64,000 nucleotides of DNA from Anderseniella sp963700885 (GTDB lineage: Bacteria > Pseudomonadota > Alphaproteobacteria > Rhizobiales > Aestuariivirgaceae): positions 310,001-374,000 of the forward strand of contig CAVOZJ010000020.1 of the NCBI GenBank assembly GCA_963700885.1, read 5' to 3'. How positions within the stretch are numbered: position 1 is the stretch's first letter; each line of letters opens with the position of its first letter. Both the position numbers and the translations under genes were made by a program. Below, piece after piece: positions 51,919 through 61,351 of this stretch. The notes beneath the pieces were generated by a model that was given only the letters and a program-made list of their open reading frames with translations, was not told where the DNA came from and searched no databases.

Positions 51919-52667
51919 CAAGGAACCCGGTCACACCCGTGCTTTACCTGGACGGTGTTACAGTCAGTTTCGATGGATTCAAGGCACTTAACAGCCTGTC
52001 GTTGATAATCAATCCGGGAGAGATGCGAGCCATCATCGGCCCAAATGGTGCAGGCAAAACCACCATGATGGATGTCATTACCGGTAAGACGCGCCCTGAC
52101 AGTGGAGAAATCTTCTTCAATGGAGACGTGGACCTGATCCAGCTGGACGAGGCCGACATTGCCCAACTCGGCATAGGCCGAAAGTTCCAGAAGCCAACGG
52201 TTTTTGAACACCAGACGGTGACACAAAACTTCGAACTTGCCCTGGCAGGTACCAGGAAGGTGATGCATGCATTGACATGGTTCGCATCGGCTGCTGACAA
52301 AGAACGCATAGACCAGACGCTGGAAACCGTTCGCTTGCAGGATGTACGGCAGAAGATAGCGGGCGAGTTATCTCACGGACAAAAGCAGTGGCTCGAAATT
52401 GGTATGCTGCTGGCGCAGGACCCCAAAGTATTGCTGGTTGATGAACCGGTTGCCGGCATGACCGATTCTGAAACAAATGAGACAGCGCGGCTGCTACGCG
52501 ATATCGCAAAAAATCAATCGGTCATCGTCGTTGAGCATGACATGGCCTTTGTGCGTGACCTGGATGTGAAGGTTACCGTTCTGGCTGAAGGATCTGTTCT
52601 GGCCGAAGGTTCCCTGGAAGTGGTGAGTGCCAATGAAAAGGTCATAGAAAGTTATTTGGGAAGGTAG
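51915..52667 (+). CDS. urtD: Urea ABC transporter, ATPase UrtD
   Basis: ABC ATPase of the LivG type, 250 aa. Walker A GPNGAGKTTMMDVITG (about residue 39), ABC signature as LSHGQKQWLEIGMLLAQDP, Walker B KVLLVDEPVAGMTDSE and the switch His in VIVVEHDMAFVRDL. The QKQWLEIGM signature variant is typical of UrtD. Confidence 0.92.
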   Translation: MTRNPVTPVLYLDGVTVSFDGFKALNSLSLIINPGEMRAIIGPNGAGKTTMMDVITGKTRPDSGEIFFNGDVDLIQLDEADIAQLGIGRKFQKPTVFEHQTVTQNFELALAGTRKVMHALTWFASAADKERIDQTLETVRLQDVRQKIAGELSHGQKQWLEIGMLLAQDPKVLLVDEPVAGMTDSETNETARLLRDIAKNQSVIVVEHDMAFVRDLDVKVTVLAEGSVLAEGSLEVVSANEKVIESYLGR

Positions 52668-52674
52668 TCATCAG

Positions 52675-53370
52675 GTGCTCAGCATTGCGAATGTAGACCT
52701 TTATTATGGTGCAGCCCAGGCGTTGCGAGGTGTTAGTCTCGAAGTGCCGAAGGACAAGGTCACCTGCCTGATGGGTCGCAATGGCGTCGGCAAGACCAGC
52801 CTGCTGGGTGCAATAGTAGGTCAACTGCCAATTGCAAATGGCGAGATCACCTGGAACGGAGTTTCAGTTGTGCGCGCGACCTGCGAAGATCGCGCCCGTG
52901 CCGGTGTGGCCTACGTACCACAGGGGCGGGAGATATTTCCGTTGCTGAGTGTGCGCGAAAATCTGAATACTGGATTGTTTGTATTACCATCCGGGGAACG
53001 CCGGATATCAGAGGAGATATTTGAACTGTTCCCGGTGCTCAAGGACATGCTGTCGCGCCGTGGTGGAGATTTGTCTGGCGGTCAGCAGCAGCAACTGGCC
53101 ATTGCACGCGCCCTGGTAATGCGGCCAAAATTGCTCATTCTTGACGAACCAACCGAAGGCATACAACCGTCGATCATCAAGGACATTGAACGTGTCATAT
53201 CTCTGTTGCGTGAAAAGGGCGGCATGAGCATTCTGCTGGTTGAACAGTATTTTGAGTTTGCGCGAGCGCTTGCAGACACCTATGCCGTCATGGATCGCGG
53301 TGAAATTATCATGGCCGGCGAAATGCGGAACGCAGATGAGAATGCAATACTGAGGCACATGACGATCTGA
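52675..53370 (+). CDS. urtE: Urea ABC transporter, ATPase UrtE
   Basis: ABC ATPase of the LivF type, 231 aa, starting at GTG. Walker A GRNGVGKTSLLGAIVG, the family segment GVAYVPQGREIFPLLSVREN, signature LSGGQQQQLAIARALV and Walker B KLLILDEPTEGIQPS are visible. The stop TGA shares a base with the ureD ATG, so transporter and urease genes form one operon. Confidence 0.92.
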   Translation: MLSIANVDLYYGAAQALRGVSLEVPKDKVTCLMGRNGVGKTSLLGAIVGQLPIANGEITWNGVSVVRATCEDRARAGVAYVPQGREIFPLLSVRENLNTGLFVLPSGERRISEEIFELFPVLKDMLSRRGGDLSGGQQQQLAIARALVMRPKLLILDEPTEGIQPSIIKDIERVISLLREKGGMSILLVEQYFEFARALADTYAVMDRGEIIMAGEMRNADENAILRHMTI

Positions 53371-54263
53371 TGGAGACTTGCGTACCGGCCAGTGAAGGCA
53401 AGAAGAGACCCAGGGTAGAACTCAAGCTGGTAAGTGCCGACTCTGAACCGCCGACTGTGCAGAATATGCAACGCTCACAGGGTGAAGTCAGGATATCTTT
53501 CAAATCGGTTGACGGCCGTACTGTTCTGGACGGGCTGTACCAGCAGGGCTGCCTCAAGGCTCGCTTGCCAAAACAGGTAACGCCAGCCCATGAAGCCATA
53601 TTGATCAATACAGCAGGTGGTTTGACGGGCGGAGATGCATTGAAGATTGACGTCGCCCTGGAAGCGGATACCAGAGCGGCCATCACTACCCAAGCTTGCG
53701 AACGCATCTACAGATCTACTGGTTCAGATGCCGGTATCTCATCCCGGCTGACTGTCGGCGATCAGGCATTTGCCTGCTGGCTTCCGCAGGAGACCATTTT
53801 GTTTGAAGGCGCCAGGCTTGATCGCAGGATGCATGTTTCTTTGGCAGGATCAGCCACGTTAATCGCGTGTGAGGCGGTTATCATCGGGCGGCCTGCTATG
53901 GGGGAATATGTGCACACTGCCAGTTTGGCAGATGAGTGGATTATCGAATGTGATGGCAAAGTCGCCTTCATTGATAGATCAAAGCTGATCGGCGATGTTT
54001 CCGCATTGCTCGATAAAACGCCAGTCGCAAACCGGTCACGTGCATTTGCCAGTATCATAACAGCCGGGCCGTGGTCTGGTCGTCATTGCGACCAGGCACG
54101 AGCACTCATTGATCATCATGATGTTGTCGGAGGCAGCAGTGACCTTGATGGAGTGTGCCTGACGAGAATCCTGGCACCAAGCGGTCATGAACTTCGCAAG
54201 GCGATAATGCCAATTCTGGCTGCCTTGTGTGGTACGAATCTGCCTCGGGTATGGACATGTTGA
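53370..54263 (+). CDS. ureD: Urease accessory protein UreD
   Basis: Urease maturation factor of 297 aa, scaffold for UreF-UreG binding on apo-urease. The family core shows GLYQQGCLKARLPKQ, ILINTAGGLTGGDALKIDVA, TQACERIYRSTGSDAGISSR, WLPQETILFEGARLDRRMHV and the late CLTRILAPSGHELRKAI segment. About 25 residues at the N-terminus precede the usual family start. Overlaps urtE by one base. Confidence 0.9.
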   Translation: METCVPASEGKKRPRVELKLVSADSEPPTVQNMQRSQGEVRISFKSVDGRTVLDGLYQQGCLKARLPKQVTPAHEAILINTAGGLTGGDALKIDVALEADTRAAITTQACERIYRSTGSDAGISSRLTVGDQAFACWLPQETILFEGARLDRRMHVSLAGSATLIACEAVIIGRPAMGEYVHTASLADEWIIECDGKVAFIDRSKLIGDVSALLDKTPVANRSRAFASIITAGPWSGRHCDQARALIDHHDVVGGSSDLDGVCLTRILAPSGHELRKAIMPILAALCGTNLPRVWTC

Positions 54264-54282
54264 TTGATCAAGGGAGAACGCA

Positions 54283-54585
54283 GTGAATTTGACACCCCGT
54301 GAAAAGGACAAGTTGCTGATTTCCATGGCTGCGACAGTTGCCCGCCGCAGGCTGGAACGTGGGGTCAAGTTGAATTATCCCGAAGCCATAGCCCTGATTT
54401 CGGATTTCGTTGTGGAAGGAGCCCGCGATGGCACCAGTGTCGCGAAGTTGATGGCAGATGGTGCCCGGGTCATCACCCGCGATCAGGTCATGCAGGGCGT
54501 CGCCGAAATGATCCACGACGTGCAGGTTGAGGCAACATTTCCTGACGGTACCAAGCTTGTCACCGTGCACGAACCCATCCGCTGA
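54283..54585 (+). CDS. ureA: Urease gamma subunit
   Basis: Structural subunit of 100 aa. MNLTPREKDKLLISMAATVA, RRLERGVKLNYPEAIALISD and VEATFPDGTKLVTVHEPIR are near-consensus UreA sequence. Starts at GTG 54283 with GGGAGA upstream. In this organism gamma and beta are separate genes, as in most bacteria. Confidence 0.95.
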   Translation: MNLTPREKDKLLISMAATVARRRLERGVKLNYPEAIALISDFVVEGARDGTSVAKLMADGARVITRDQVMQGVAEMIHDVQVEATFPDGTKLVTVHEPIR

Positions 54586-54603
54586 AGAGAGGTGATTTGC
54601 CAT

Positions 54604-54912
54604 ATGATACCGGGTGAATACTTTTTGAAGGATGGCGACATCATCCTGAATGAGGCCAGTGAGGCAGTTGCGCTTCTGGTGGCCAACACCGGTGACCGGC
54701 CGGTTCAGGTCGGTTCTCATTATCATTTTTTTGAATCCAACCCGGCACTCGAATTTGAGCGGCAGAAGGCCCATGGAATGCGCCTCGATATTGCAGCGGG
54801 AACTGCTGTCAGGTTCGAACCGGGCCAAACCCGGGAAGTCACTCTGGTGCCGCTGGCTGGTGCGCGACAGGTTTATGGTTTCAACCAGAAAATCATGGGA
54901 GGTCTGGACTGA
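54604..54912 (+). CDS. ureB: Urease beta subunit
   Basis: Structural subunit of 102 aa. MIPGEYFLKDGDIILNEASE, TGDRPVQVGSHYHFFESNPA, GMRLDIAAGTAVRFEPGQT and a final ARQVYGFNQKIMGGLD match UreB. ATG 54604 fits the universal MIPGE start and has GAGAGGTGA upstream; GTG at 54592 is an unlikely alternative. Overlaps ureC by one base. Confidence 0.95.
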   Translation: MIPGEYFLKDGDIILNEASEAVALLVANTGDRPVQVGSHYHFFESNPALEFERQKAHGMRLDIAAGTAVRFEPGQTREVTLVPLAGARQVYGFNQKIMGGLD

Positions 54913-56621
54913 TGCCGGCACGCATTTCACGCGCGACCTATGCCGCGATGTATGGTCCAACCACCGGCGACAAGGTTCGGCTTGCCGACACTGAATTGTT
55001 CATCGAGGTTGAAAACGACCTTACAACATACGGCGAGGAAGTGAAATTCGGCGGTGGCAAGGTCATCCGCGACGGCATGGGACAATCACAGGTCACACGA
55101 GCCAATGGCGCGGTTGATACCGTCATAACCAACGCCCTGATTGTCGATCACACCGGCATCTACAAGGCCGATATAGGCCTCAGGGACGGTATGATTGCCG
55201 CTATAGGCAAAGCAGGAAATCCCGATACCCAGCCTGGCGTCGATATCATTGTTGGACCGTCTACCGAAGCCATTGCCGGTGAAGGAAAAATTCTTACCGC
55301 AGGCGGATTCGATGCCCATATTCATTTCATTTGCCCGCAACAGATCGATGAGGCGTTGTATTCCGGCGTAACAACCATGCTGGGCGGTGGCACCGGCCCG
55401 GCAACTGGAACCAACGCGACCACCTGTACTCCCGGCGCCTGGCATATTCAGCGCATGATGGAGGCAGCAGAAGCCTTTCCGGTCAATCTCGGCTTTTCGG
55501 CGAAGGGCAACGCTTCATTGCCGGAAGGGTTGGTTGAGATGGTGGAGGCTGGGGCTTGTGCGCTCAAACTGCATGAGGACTGGGGAACGACACCTGCCGC
55601 AATCGACTGTTGCCTTTCGGTAGCCGATGACATGGACGTGCAGGTGATGATCCATACCGATACTTTGAATGAGTCCGGTTTCGTCGAAGACACCATCTCT
55701 GCCATCAAGGGCAGAACTATTCATGCCTTCCACACCGAAGGTGCCGGCGGCGGTCATGCACCCGATATCATCAAGGTGTGCGGTGAGAGAAATGTCATTC
55801 CCTCTTCCACCAATCCGACACGTCCCTATACCGTCAACACCGTGGATGAGCATCTCGATATGTTGATGGTCTGTCATCATCTGGATGCTTCGATTGCCGA
55901 AGATATAGCATTTGCCGAAAGCCGCATTCGCAAGGAAACCATTGCGGCTGAAGATATTCTGCATGATATGGGGGCATTTTCGATCATTGCCTCAGACAGT
56001 CAGGCCATGGGCCGCGTCGGCGAGGTCCTGATCCGGACCTGGCAGACGGCCGACAAGATGAAACGTCAACGTGGACGCTTGCCGGACGAGACAGGTGACA
56101 ACGACAATCTGCGGGTTCGCCGATACATTGCCAAGTACACCATAAATCCGGCAATCGCGCATGGTATTGCCGATCACATAGGTTCTATCGAGGTAGGCAA
56201 ACTCGCTGATCTGGTTTTGTGGACACCGGCATTTTTCGGCGTGAAGCCGGACATGATACTCAAGATGGGTTGCATCGCGGCCGCTCCCATGGGAGATCCG
56301 AACGCGTCGATCCCCACTCCGCAGCCTGTGCATTACAGACCAATGTTTGGCGCATTTGGCAAGGCAATGACACAGGGCCGGGTGACATTTGTTTCAGAGG
56401 CAGCCATGGCTGCCGGAGTTTCAGATAGGTATGGTCTGGCCAGCAAGGTTTTGCCGGTGAGGAACACTCGAAACATTGGCAAAAAAGACATGGTGTTGAA
56501 TGATCTCACGCCAGAAATTTCTGTGGATCCGGAAACCTATGAAGTTCATGCCGATGGTGAATTACTGACTTGTGAACCGGCCGAAGTGCTGCCAATGGCA
56601 CAGCGGTATTTCCTGTTTTAA
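54912..56621 (+). CDS. ureC: Urease alpha (catalytic) subunit
   Basis: Nickel metalloenzyme hydrolysing urea to ammonia and carbamate; 569 aa. The nickel-ligand pair sits in FDAHIHFICPQQ (about residue 137), the carbamylated lysine in ALKLHEDWGTTPAAIDCCL (about 219), further ligands in VMIHTDTLNESGF and HAFHTEGAGGGHAPDI, and the flap histidine/cysteine loop in MVCHHLD (about 323). All key residues are present, so an active enzyme is expected. Confidence 0.96.
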   Translation: MPARISRATYAAMYGPTTGDKVRLADTELFIEVENDLTTYGEEVKFGGGKVIRDGMGQSQVTRANGAVDTVITNALIVDHTGIYKADIGLRDGMIAAIGKAGNPDTQPGVDIIVGPSTEAIAGEGKILTAGGFDAHIHFICPQQIDEALYSGVTTMLGGGTGPATGTNATTCTPGAWHIQRMMEAAEAFPVNLGFSAKGNASLPEGLVEMVEAGACALKLHEDWGTTPAAIDCCLSVADDMDVQVMIHTDTLNESGFVEDTISAIKGRTIHAFHTEGAGGGHAPDIIKVCGERNVIPSSTNPTRPYTVNTVDEHLDMLMVCHHLDASIAEDIAFAESRIRKETIAAEDILHDMGAFSIIASDSQAMGRVGEVLIRTWQTADKMKRQRGRLPDETGDNDNLRVRRYIAKYTINPAIAHGIADHIGSIEVGKLADLVLWTPAFFGVKPDMILKMGCIAAAPMGDPNASIPTPQPVHYRPMFGAFGKAMTQGRVTFVSEAAMAAGVSDRYGLASKVLPVRNTRNIGKKDMVLNDLTPEISVDPETYEVHADGELLTCEPAEVLPMAQRYFLF

Positions 56622-56633
56622 GGGCAAGTATTG

Positions 56634-57125
56634 ATGACCAGGATACGGGCAACCAGGTGTCTTGCGGCAGGAAGCTGGCAGGCCGATGCTATTGGCACCA
56701 TCACCCTCAACAACGATCAGCGGCATCGCAGGCGAATTGTTATGACCAGTGATTCAGGTCTGGAATTCCTGCTTGACCTGCCTGAAGCAACCCGGCTCTG
56801 TCACGGCGATGGGCTGCAACTTGAGGACGGCCGCGTCATCAAGGTTGCTGCAGAGCCTGAAGAATTGCTGGAGGTGCGTGGCCGGGGCAGTCATCATCTG
56901 GTTGTATTGGCCTGGCACCTGGGCAATCGACATCTGGAAGCGCAGATCGAGGAAACTCGTATCCTGGTCCGGCGTGACCATGTTATCGGGGAAATGCTGC
57001 AGGGCCTCGGCGCGACAACTCTACCCATTGTCGAACCCTTCAGTCCGCAGGGCGGTGCATATGATGGCCTGGGGCGGTCCGGACAACACAGCCACGACCA
57101 CTTGGATCACCACCATGACCACTAG
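56634..57125 (+). CDS. ureE: Urease accessory protein UreE (nickel donor)
   Basis: Metallochaperone of 163 aa. The N-terminal domain has GTITLNNDQRHRRRIVMTSD and LLDLPEATRLCHGDGLQLED; the C-terminal domain has LGNRHLEAQIEETRILVRRD with the conserved nickel histidine. The tail HSHDHLDHHHDH is a His-rich nickel-binding end. ATG 56634 is preferred to TTG 56631. It overlaps ureF by 11 bases. Confidence 0.9.
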   Translation: MTRIRATRCLAAGSWQADAIGTITLNNDQRHRRRIVMTSDSGLEFLLDLPEATRLCHGDGLQLEDGRVIKVAAEPEELLEVRGRGSHHLVVLAWHLGNRHLEAQIEETRILVRRDHVIGEMLQGLGATTLPIVEPFSPQGGAYDGLGRSGQHSHDHLDHHHDH

Positions 57126-57804
57126 TCACGATCCTGCAATCTACAGGTTACTGACCTGGTTGTCGCCTTCCTATCCGGTGGGAGCGTTCAGCTATAGCCA
57201 GGGCCTGGAAACAGCAATTGAAAATGGTCTTGTGCCGGACGCGTCATCATTGCAGGACTGGCTTGAAAGTTCATTGTCAGGCGGCATGCTGTGGTCGGAC
57301 GCAGTACTGTTTGCGCGTGCGCATGAGGCTGCTAGTGCGGCCGGTTCCAGTGATTTGCTTGACGTTGTCGAGTTTGCGGCCGCATTCCAGCCTGGCGCGG
57401 AGTTGCGTATGGAAACAATGGCGCAAGGCGATGCTTTTCTGAAAGTAACCAGCCAGGTATGGCCATGTGCAGGTTTGGAAAAACTGATGCGGATCAAGCG
57501 CCCTGAAATTGCCTATCCGATTGCAGTTGCCTGTGCCGCCGCTGGCCATTGTATTGGTCTTGGCCTGTCGCTTGAAGCCTGGTTGCATGCGTCCGCTGCC
57601 AACCTGGTATCTGCCGCAATTCGTCTGGTGCCGCTCGGGCAAACCCATGGGCAACGAGTTCTCGCAGCAATTGAACCAGCCATTTCCGGCACAGTAACCG
57701 CTGCACGGGAGACACCGCTTTCAGAACTTGCAACCAACAACTTCCTCGCTGAGATATGCTCCATGCAACACGAGACTCAAACTACGAGACTGTTTCGCTC
57801 ATGA
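57115..57804 (+). CDS. ureF: Urease accessory protein UreF
   Basis: Helical GTPase-regulating chaperone of 229 aa. LLTWLSPSYPVGAFSYSQGL at the N-terminus is the UreF hallmark, followed by ETAIENGLVPDASSLQDWL, AELRMETMAQGDAFL and VPLGQTHGQRVLAAIEPAI. The frame extends far upstream inside ureE in another frame; ATG 57115 gives the normal length. Its stop overlaps the ureG start as ATGA. Confidence 0.92.
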   Translation: MTTSHDPAIYRLLTWLSPSYPVGAFSYSQGLETAIENGLVPDASSLQDWLESSLSGGMLWSDAVLFARAHEAASAAGSSDLLDVVEFAAAFQPGAELRMETMAQGDAFLKVTSQVWPCAGLEKLMRIKRPEIAYPIAVACAAAGHCIGLGLSLEAWLHASAANLVSAAIRLVPLGQTHGQRVLAAIEPAISGTVTAARETPLSELATNNFLAEICSMQHETQTTRLFRS

Positions 57805-58466
57805 AGTCATCCCACGGTCCATTGCGAATAGGAATTGGCGGTCCGGTCGGTTCCGGCAAGACGACACTGACCCAGCGCCTGTGTGAGACAATGCGGGCGG
57901 ATTACTCCATCGGCGTAGTCACGAACGACATCTACACCAAGGAGGATGCCATGATGCTGGCCAGGCTGCAGGCCTTGCCGGAGGACCGCATCATTGGTGT
58001 CGAGACCGGTGGTTGTCCACATACCGCAATCCGCGAAGATGCCTCCATCAATCTTGCCGCCATTGCCGATCTGAACAATCGCCATCGTGATCTGGACGTG
58101 GTGTTTATAGAATCAGGTGGAGACAATCTGGCTGCAACTTTTTCTCCGGAACTGGCAGATTTGACCGTCTATGTGATCAGTGTCTGCCAGGGCGAGGAAA
58201 TCCCCAGAAAAGGCGGCCCCGGCATCACCCGCTCGGATCTCCTTGTGATAAACAAGACCGACCTGGCGCCTCATGTCGGTGCAGATCTTGCTGTCATGCG
58301 TGCAGACGCAGATCGCATGCGGACGGGCGGGAACACCATTTTCACAGATATGAAGCGCCAGACCGGGGTAGCAGAGATCGTCGAGTTTCTTGAACGGTCC
58401 GGAGGACTTATGGCCAGAAGTAGCCGCAAGATTGCAACTCAGGCAAACACCATGGGAATTGAGTAG
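57801..58466 (+). CDS. ureG: Urease accessory GTPase UreG
   Basis: SIMIBI GTPase of 221 aa that delivers nickel. P-loop GIGGPVGSGKTTLTQRL, switch region NDIYTKEDAMML, the metal-binding Cys-Pro-His in VETGGCPHTAIRED, Walker B-like DVVFIESGGDNLAATFSPEL and the guanine motif LVINKTDLAPHVG are all intact. It ends the urt-ure operon. Confidence 0.95.
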   Translation: MKSSHGPLRIGIGGPVGSGKTTLTQRLCETMRADYSIGVVTNDIYTKEDAMMLARLQALPEDRIIGVETGGCPHTAIREDASINLAAIADLNNRHRDLDVVFIESGGDNLAATFSPELADLTVYVISVCQGEEIPRKGGPGITRSDLLVINKTDLAPHVGADLAVMRADADRMRTGGNTIFTDMKRQTGVAEIVEFLERSGGLMARSSRKIATQANTMGIE

Positions 58467-58487
58467 CCGGGATCTTGTGCTCGACCA

Positions 58488-59396
58488 TCATGCTGTTTTG
58501 ACTGCATCCACATGGACGGCAAAGGCCGGGTCTGCCATCAGTTTCTTGCAGCGTGCAAACCGGCCATCCGCGTAGGCGCGAAAATCGTCCGCCGGGTTGT
58601 TGTTGGCGAGTTGAATCAAGCCCCATAGTGTCCAAAGTAGGTCACACATGGCCTTGTAGATCACGACGCGGCCATGCTCCGGTGCTGTAGCGTTGCGACC
58701 GAAGTAGGCGGTCATCATCTCGTCGTCCTGGTCAGCGTTGAACTCGCCCTCAACGGACAAGTCTCCCAGGTCCCACATCGGGTCATTCATGCCGGAATAC
58801 TCCCAGTCCACGATCCACATGCGTTCCTGCGTATCAAGAAAGTTTTCACACAATGGATCACAGTGACAAGGCGCCAGTTCTGCCGGATGAGCAGCAAGCG
58901 CTGCCTGCACGGTCTCGGCTTCTGCGACAACTTCATGGTACCCCTCCGGCAACTTGACATCCTTGGTCGACAGGATTCCGAGATACTCGTCAATCATCTG
59001 GAACAGAGCAAAGCGAAACGGAAACACGGCGCCAGATGTGTGCAGCTTGCGGAAAGCCTTACCCGCTCGTGCCGGAGCACCGGTGCGCGACCGGAATGCC
59101 TCCGGGCTCATTGTGTGGGCACCTTCGACGAAGCTGGTGACCATCAGGCCGCTGTCGGCATCGGCAAAAAGCACCTGCGGTGAAACACCGGCCCGGGCCG
59201 CTTCCTCCGCGGCAATTGCTTCGTTGGCGCGATCAATGTATTCTTCGGTCCCCTTGCCTGGAACCCGAAGACAGTGTTTTCCGACACGATAGACCAGGTT
59301 GGTCAATCCTCCCAGCCGTTCAACTGGTCCCGAGTACCCTTTCAGCAATGGAATGGCCGCCATGGCGTTACGAGCTTCGGTCAGTTCATCAGTCAT
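58488..59396 (-). CDS. Choline/ethanolamine kinase-like phosphotransferase
   Basis: Aminoglycoside-phosphotransferase/choline-kinase fold protein of 302 aa. The nucleotide lobe shows LGGLTNLVYRVGKHCLRVPG, the Brenner motif is APCHCDPLCENFLDTQERMW (His-x-Asp...Asn) and the DFG-equivalent is IVDWEYSGMNDPMWDLGDLS. This IDWEY-type text is usual in choline/thiamine kinase-like bacterial proteins. ATG at 59394-59396 is chosen; the longer frame reads across the divergent methyltransferase gene. A role with quaternary amines is possible given the adjacent transporter. Confidence 0.8.
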   Translation of the reverse strand: MTDELTEARNAMAAIPLLKGYSGPVERLGGLTNLVYRVGKHCLRVPGKGTEEYIDRANEAIAAEEAARAGVSPQVLFADADSGLMVTSFVEGAHTMSPEAFRSRTGAPARAGKAFRKLHTSGAVFPFRFALFQMIDEYLGILSTKDVKLPEGYHEVVAEAETVQAALAAHPAELAPCHCDPLCENFLDTQERMWIVDWEYSGMNDPMWDLGDLSVEGEFNADQDDEMMTAYFGRNATAPEHGRVVIYKAMCDLLWTLWGLIQLANNNPADDFRAYADGRFARCKKLMADPAFAVHVDAVKTA

Positions 59397-59486
59397 ATGG
59401 ATAGCCTTGCGGGAACGGTTTACAGTCTGCCTGTCTTGACTATCATGACGCGGCAAACGCGCCAATGCCACGGAGCCTGATCCCGA

Positions 59487-60119
59487 ATGACAAATACCAA
59501 GCATGATGGACACCTCGGCGCGGTCTATGATGCGAAAACCCCCGAAGAAGTTGCTGGCCACTATGATCGCTGGGCGGAAAGCTATGATGCAGACATGGCG
59601 GTTGCCGGTTACCGGCATCCGGCAATCTGCCTGGCGCTGCTGAGCCGGCATTTGCCGCGTGGGGCCGGGCCTCTGTTGGACGCAGGTGCCGGAACCGGGC
59701 TGGTGGGCGAGTGGTTGGGGATCATGGGTTACCCCCGGGTCGAGGCGCTGGATATCTCTGAAGGCATGCTGGCCGTTGCCAGGAAAAAAGGCGTCTACAG
59801 TGAGTTTCATCAACTGGCGCTGGGCGGATCACTACCCTTTTCAGACAGTTCGTTTGCCGGGATCGTCTCGGCAGGTGTGTTTACGACTGGGCATGTTGGG
59901 ACCCGGGGCGTGGATGAACTCATACGCATTTGCAAGCCCGACGGGGTGATTGTATTGACAGTGAAGGAAACTTTGTGGGCAGCGGAGTTTTCAGCACACG
60001 TATCCGGCCTGCAGGACAGCGGAACAGTAACTCTTGCAGAGCAAACGGCACCTTATGTTTCCATGCCCGGTGAGGCGGCCACGATCCCTAGCAGGGGAGT
60101 GGTCATTGCAGTCCGCTAG
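59487..60119 (+). CDS. SAM-dependent methyltransferase
   Basis: Class I methyltransferase of 210 aa. YDAKTPEEVAGHYDRWAESYD at the start is split as an acceptor-specific helix; motif I is LLDAGAGTGLVGEWLGIMGY (about residue 62), followed by VEALDISEGMLAVARKKGVY and the central IVSAGVFTTGHVG. The open pattern resembles Williams-Beuren-type methyltransferases. It is divergent from the kinase-like gene with 90 bases between. Substrate unknown. Confidence 0.8.
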   Translation: MTNTKHDGHLGAVYDAKTPEEVAGHYDRWAESYDADMAVAGYRHPAICLALLSRHLPRGAGPLLDAGAGTGLVGEWLGIMGYPRVEALDISEGMLAVARKKGVYSEFHQLALGGSLPFSDSSFAGIVSAGVFTTGHVGTRGVDELIRICKPDGVIVLTVKETLWAAEFSAHVSGLQDSGTVTLAEQTAPYVSMPGEAATIPSRGVVIAVR

Positions 60120-60284
60120 TCAGGAAGTTCACCATTTCCGGCCGATTGCCGCAATAGGTGCAGGGGAAAGCGAAGATTCATTTGACTCTTCTTGGCGAGG
60201 AGTTCCAGACTTCGCCGGGTTAACCTAGTAAAGTTGCCGCCTGCATGGGTTGGCGGTGCATGTCAGGTGAGAGGAAGTCTAGAT

Positions 60285-61259
60285 ATGAGTATTGCGAAAA
60301 CCGTTCGCGGCGCGCTGGCGTCTTCATTGCTGGCCGTTGCTTTGGCAACTTCAGCCATCCAGGTACAGGCCGCTGCGCCTGAATCAAATGATCCCATCAA
60401 AATCGTGTTGTTTGACTGGACCAGTGTGAACTTGAATGCCAAGATCCTGGGGACAGTTCTGGAACGTCTTGGCTACACCGTGGAGTATCCAACCGGTGAT
60501 TACCTGTCGAGCCTGTCGACTGGTCTGACCAATGGCGACCTCACAATCGGTATGGAATACTGGGACACAACCGCCGGCGAAGCAATGAAGGCGGCTGATG
60601 CAGCCGGGATGACCGAACGTCTTGGCGCTCTGGGCCCCAAGGCCAAGGAGGAATGGTGGTATCCCGAGTATATGAAGGAGAAATGTCCTGGCCTGCCAAA
60701 TTGGGAAGCGTTGAAGGATCCCAAATGCGCAGAGGCTTTCTCGACTGCGGAGACCGCACCGAAAGGCCGCTATCTGGGGGGACCTGTCACCTGGGAAGGT
60801 TTTGATGACGAGCGTGTGGAAGCGCTCGGCCTGCCATTTACCGTGGTGCACGCTGGAACTGATGGCGCAATGTTTGCTGAGCTTGAATCAGCTTACCAGC
60901 GCAAGGCGCCAATCATGCTCTGGGTGTATTCACCGCACTGGGCACCAGCGAAGTACAAGGGTGAATGGGTTGAGTTTCCTGAATATACGGCGGAATGTTA
61001 TACCGATCCCAAGTGGGGCATGAACCCTGACAAGGCGTATGACTGCGGCAAGCCTTTTGGCGACATCTGGAAATATTCCTGGGCAGGCATGAAGGACAAA
61101 TGGCCGATAGCTCACAAGGTTGCCAAGGCATACGAGGTTGCTTCGGACGAGCTCAATGCCATGAGCGGCGAAGTTGATCTGGAGGGCAAGTCCATCGAGG
61201 AGGTGGCCGCCAAATGGGTTGACGAAAACGAAGCCAAATGGAAGGCATGGGCCAACTGA
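60285..61259 (+). CDS. tmoX: Quaternary-amine ABC transporter, substrate-binding protein (TMAO-type)
   Basis: Periplasmic OpuAC-family binding protein of 324 aa with a signal peptide cleaved near VQAA (about residue 28). KIVLFDWTSVNLNAKILGTV opens the mature domain; aromatic residues for binding a methylated amine head group occur in GMEYWDTTAGEAM, EEWWYPEYMKEKCPGLPNWE and LWVYSPHWAPAKYKGEWVEF. GAGAGGAAG precedes ATG 60285. The link with tmm and tdm in this window favours TmoX; glycine-betaine or choline binding cannot be excluded. Confidence 0.75.
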   Translation: MSIAKTVRGALASSLLAVALATSAIQVQAAAPESNDPIKIVLFDWTSVNLNAKILGTVLERLGYTVEYPTGDYLSSLSTGLTNGDLTIGMEYWDTTAGEAMKAADAAGMTERLGALGPKAKEEWWYPEYMKEKCPGLPNWEALKDPKCAEAFSTAETAPKGRYLGGPVTWEGFDDERVEALGLPFTVVHAGTDGAMFAELESAYQRKAPIMLWVYSPHWAPAKYKGEWVEFPEYTAECYTDPKWGMNPDKAYDCGKPFGDIWKYSWAGMKDKWPIAHKVAKAYEVASDELNAMSGEVDLEGKSIEEVAAKWVDENEAKWKAWAN

Positions 61260-61277
61260 CGCCATTCACATGAACAC

Positions 61278-61313
61278 CGATCCGATCCGGGCCAAACGCG
61301 CCGGGTCGGATCG
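61278..61313 (+). promoter_or_regulatory. Strong stem-loop between tmoX and tmoW
   Basis: Arms beginning CGATCCGATCCGG and ending CCGGGTCGGATCG pair over about 14 bases around a short loop, with no T-run. It lies 18 bases after the tmoX stop and probably protects the tmoX message 3' end or limits read-through, giving more binding protein. Confidence 0.65.
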
Positions 61314-61351
61314 TGACCTTAAATCAGACGGCAACACGGGATAATTCAGGC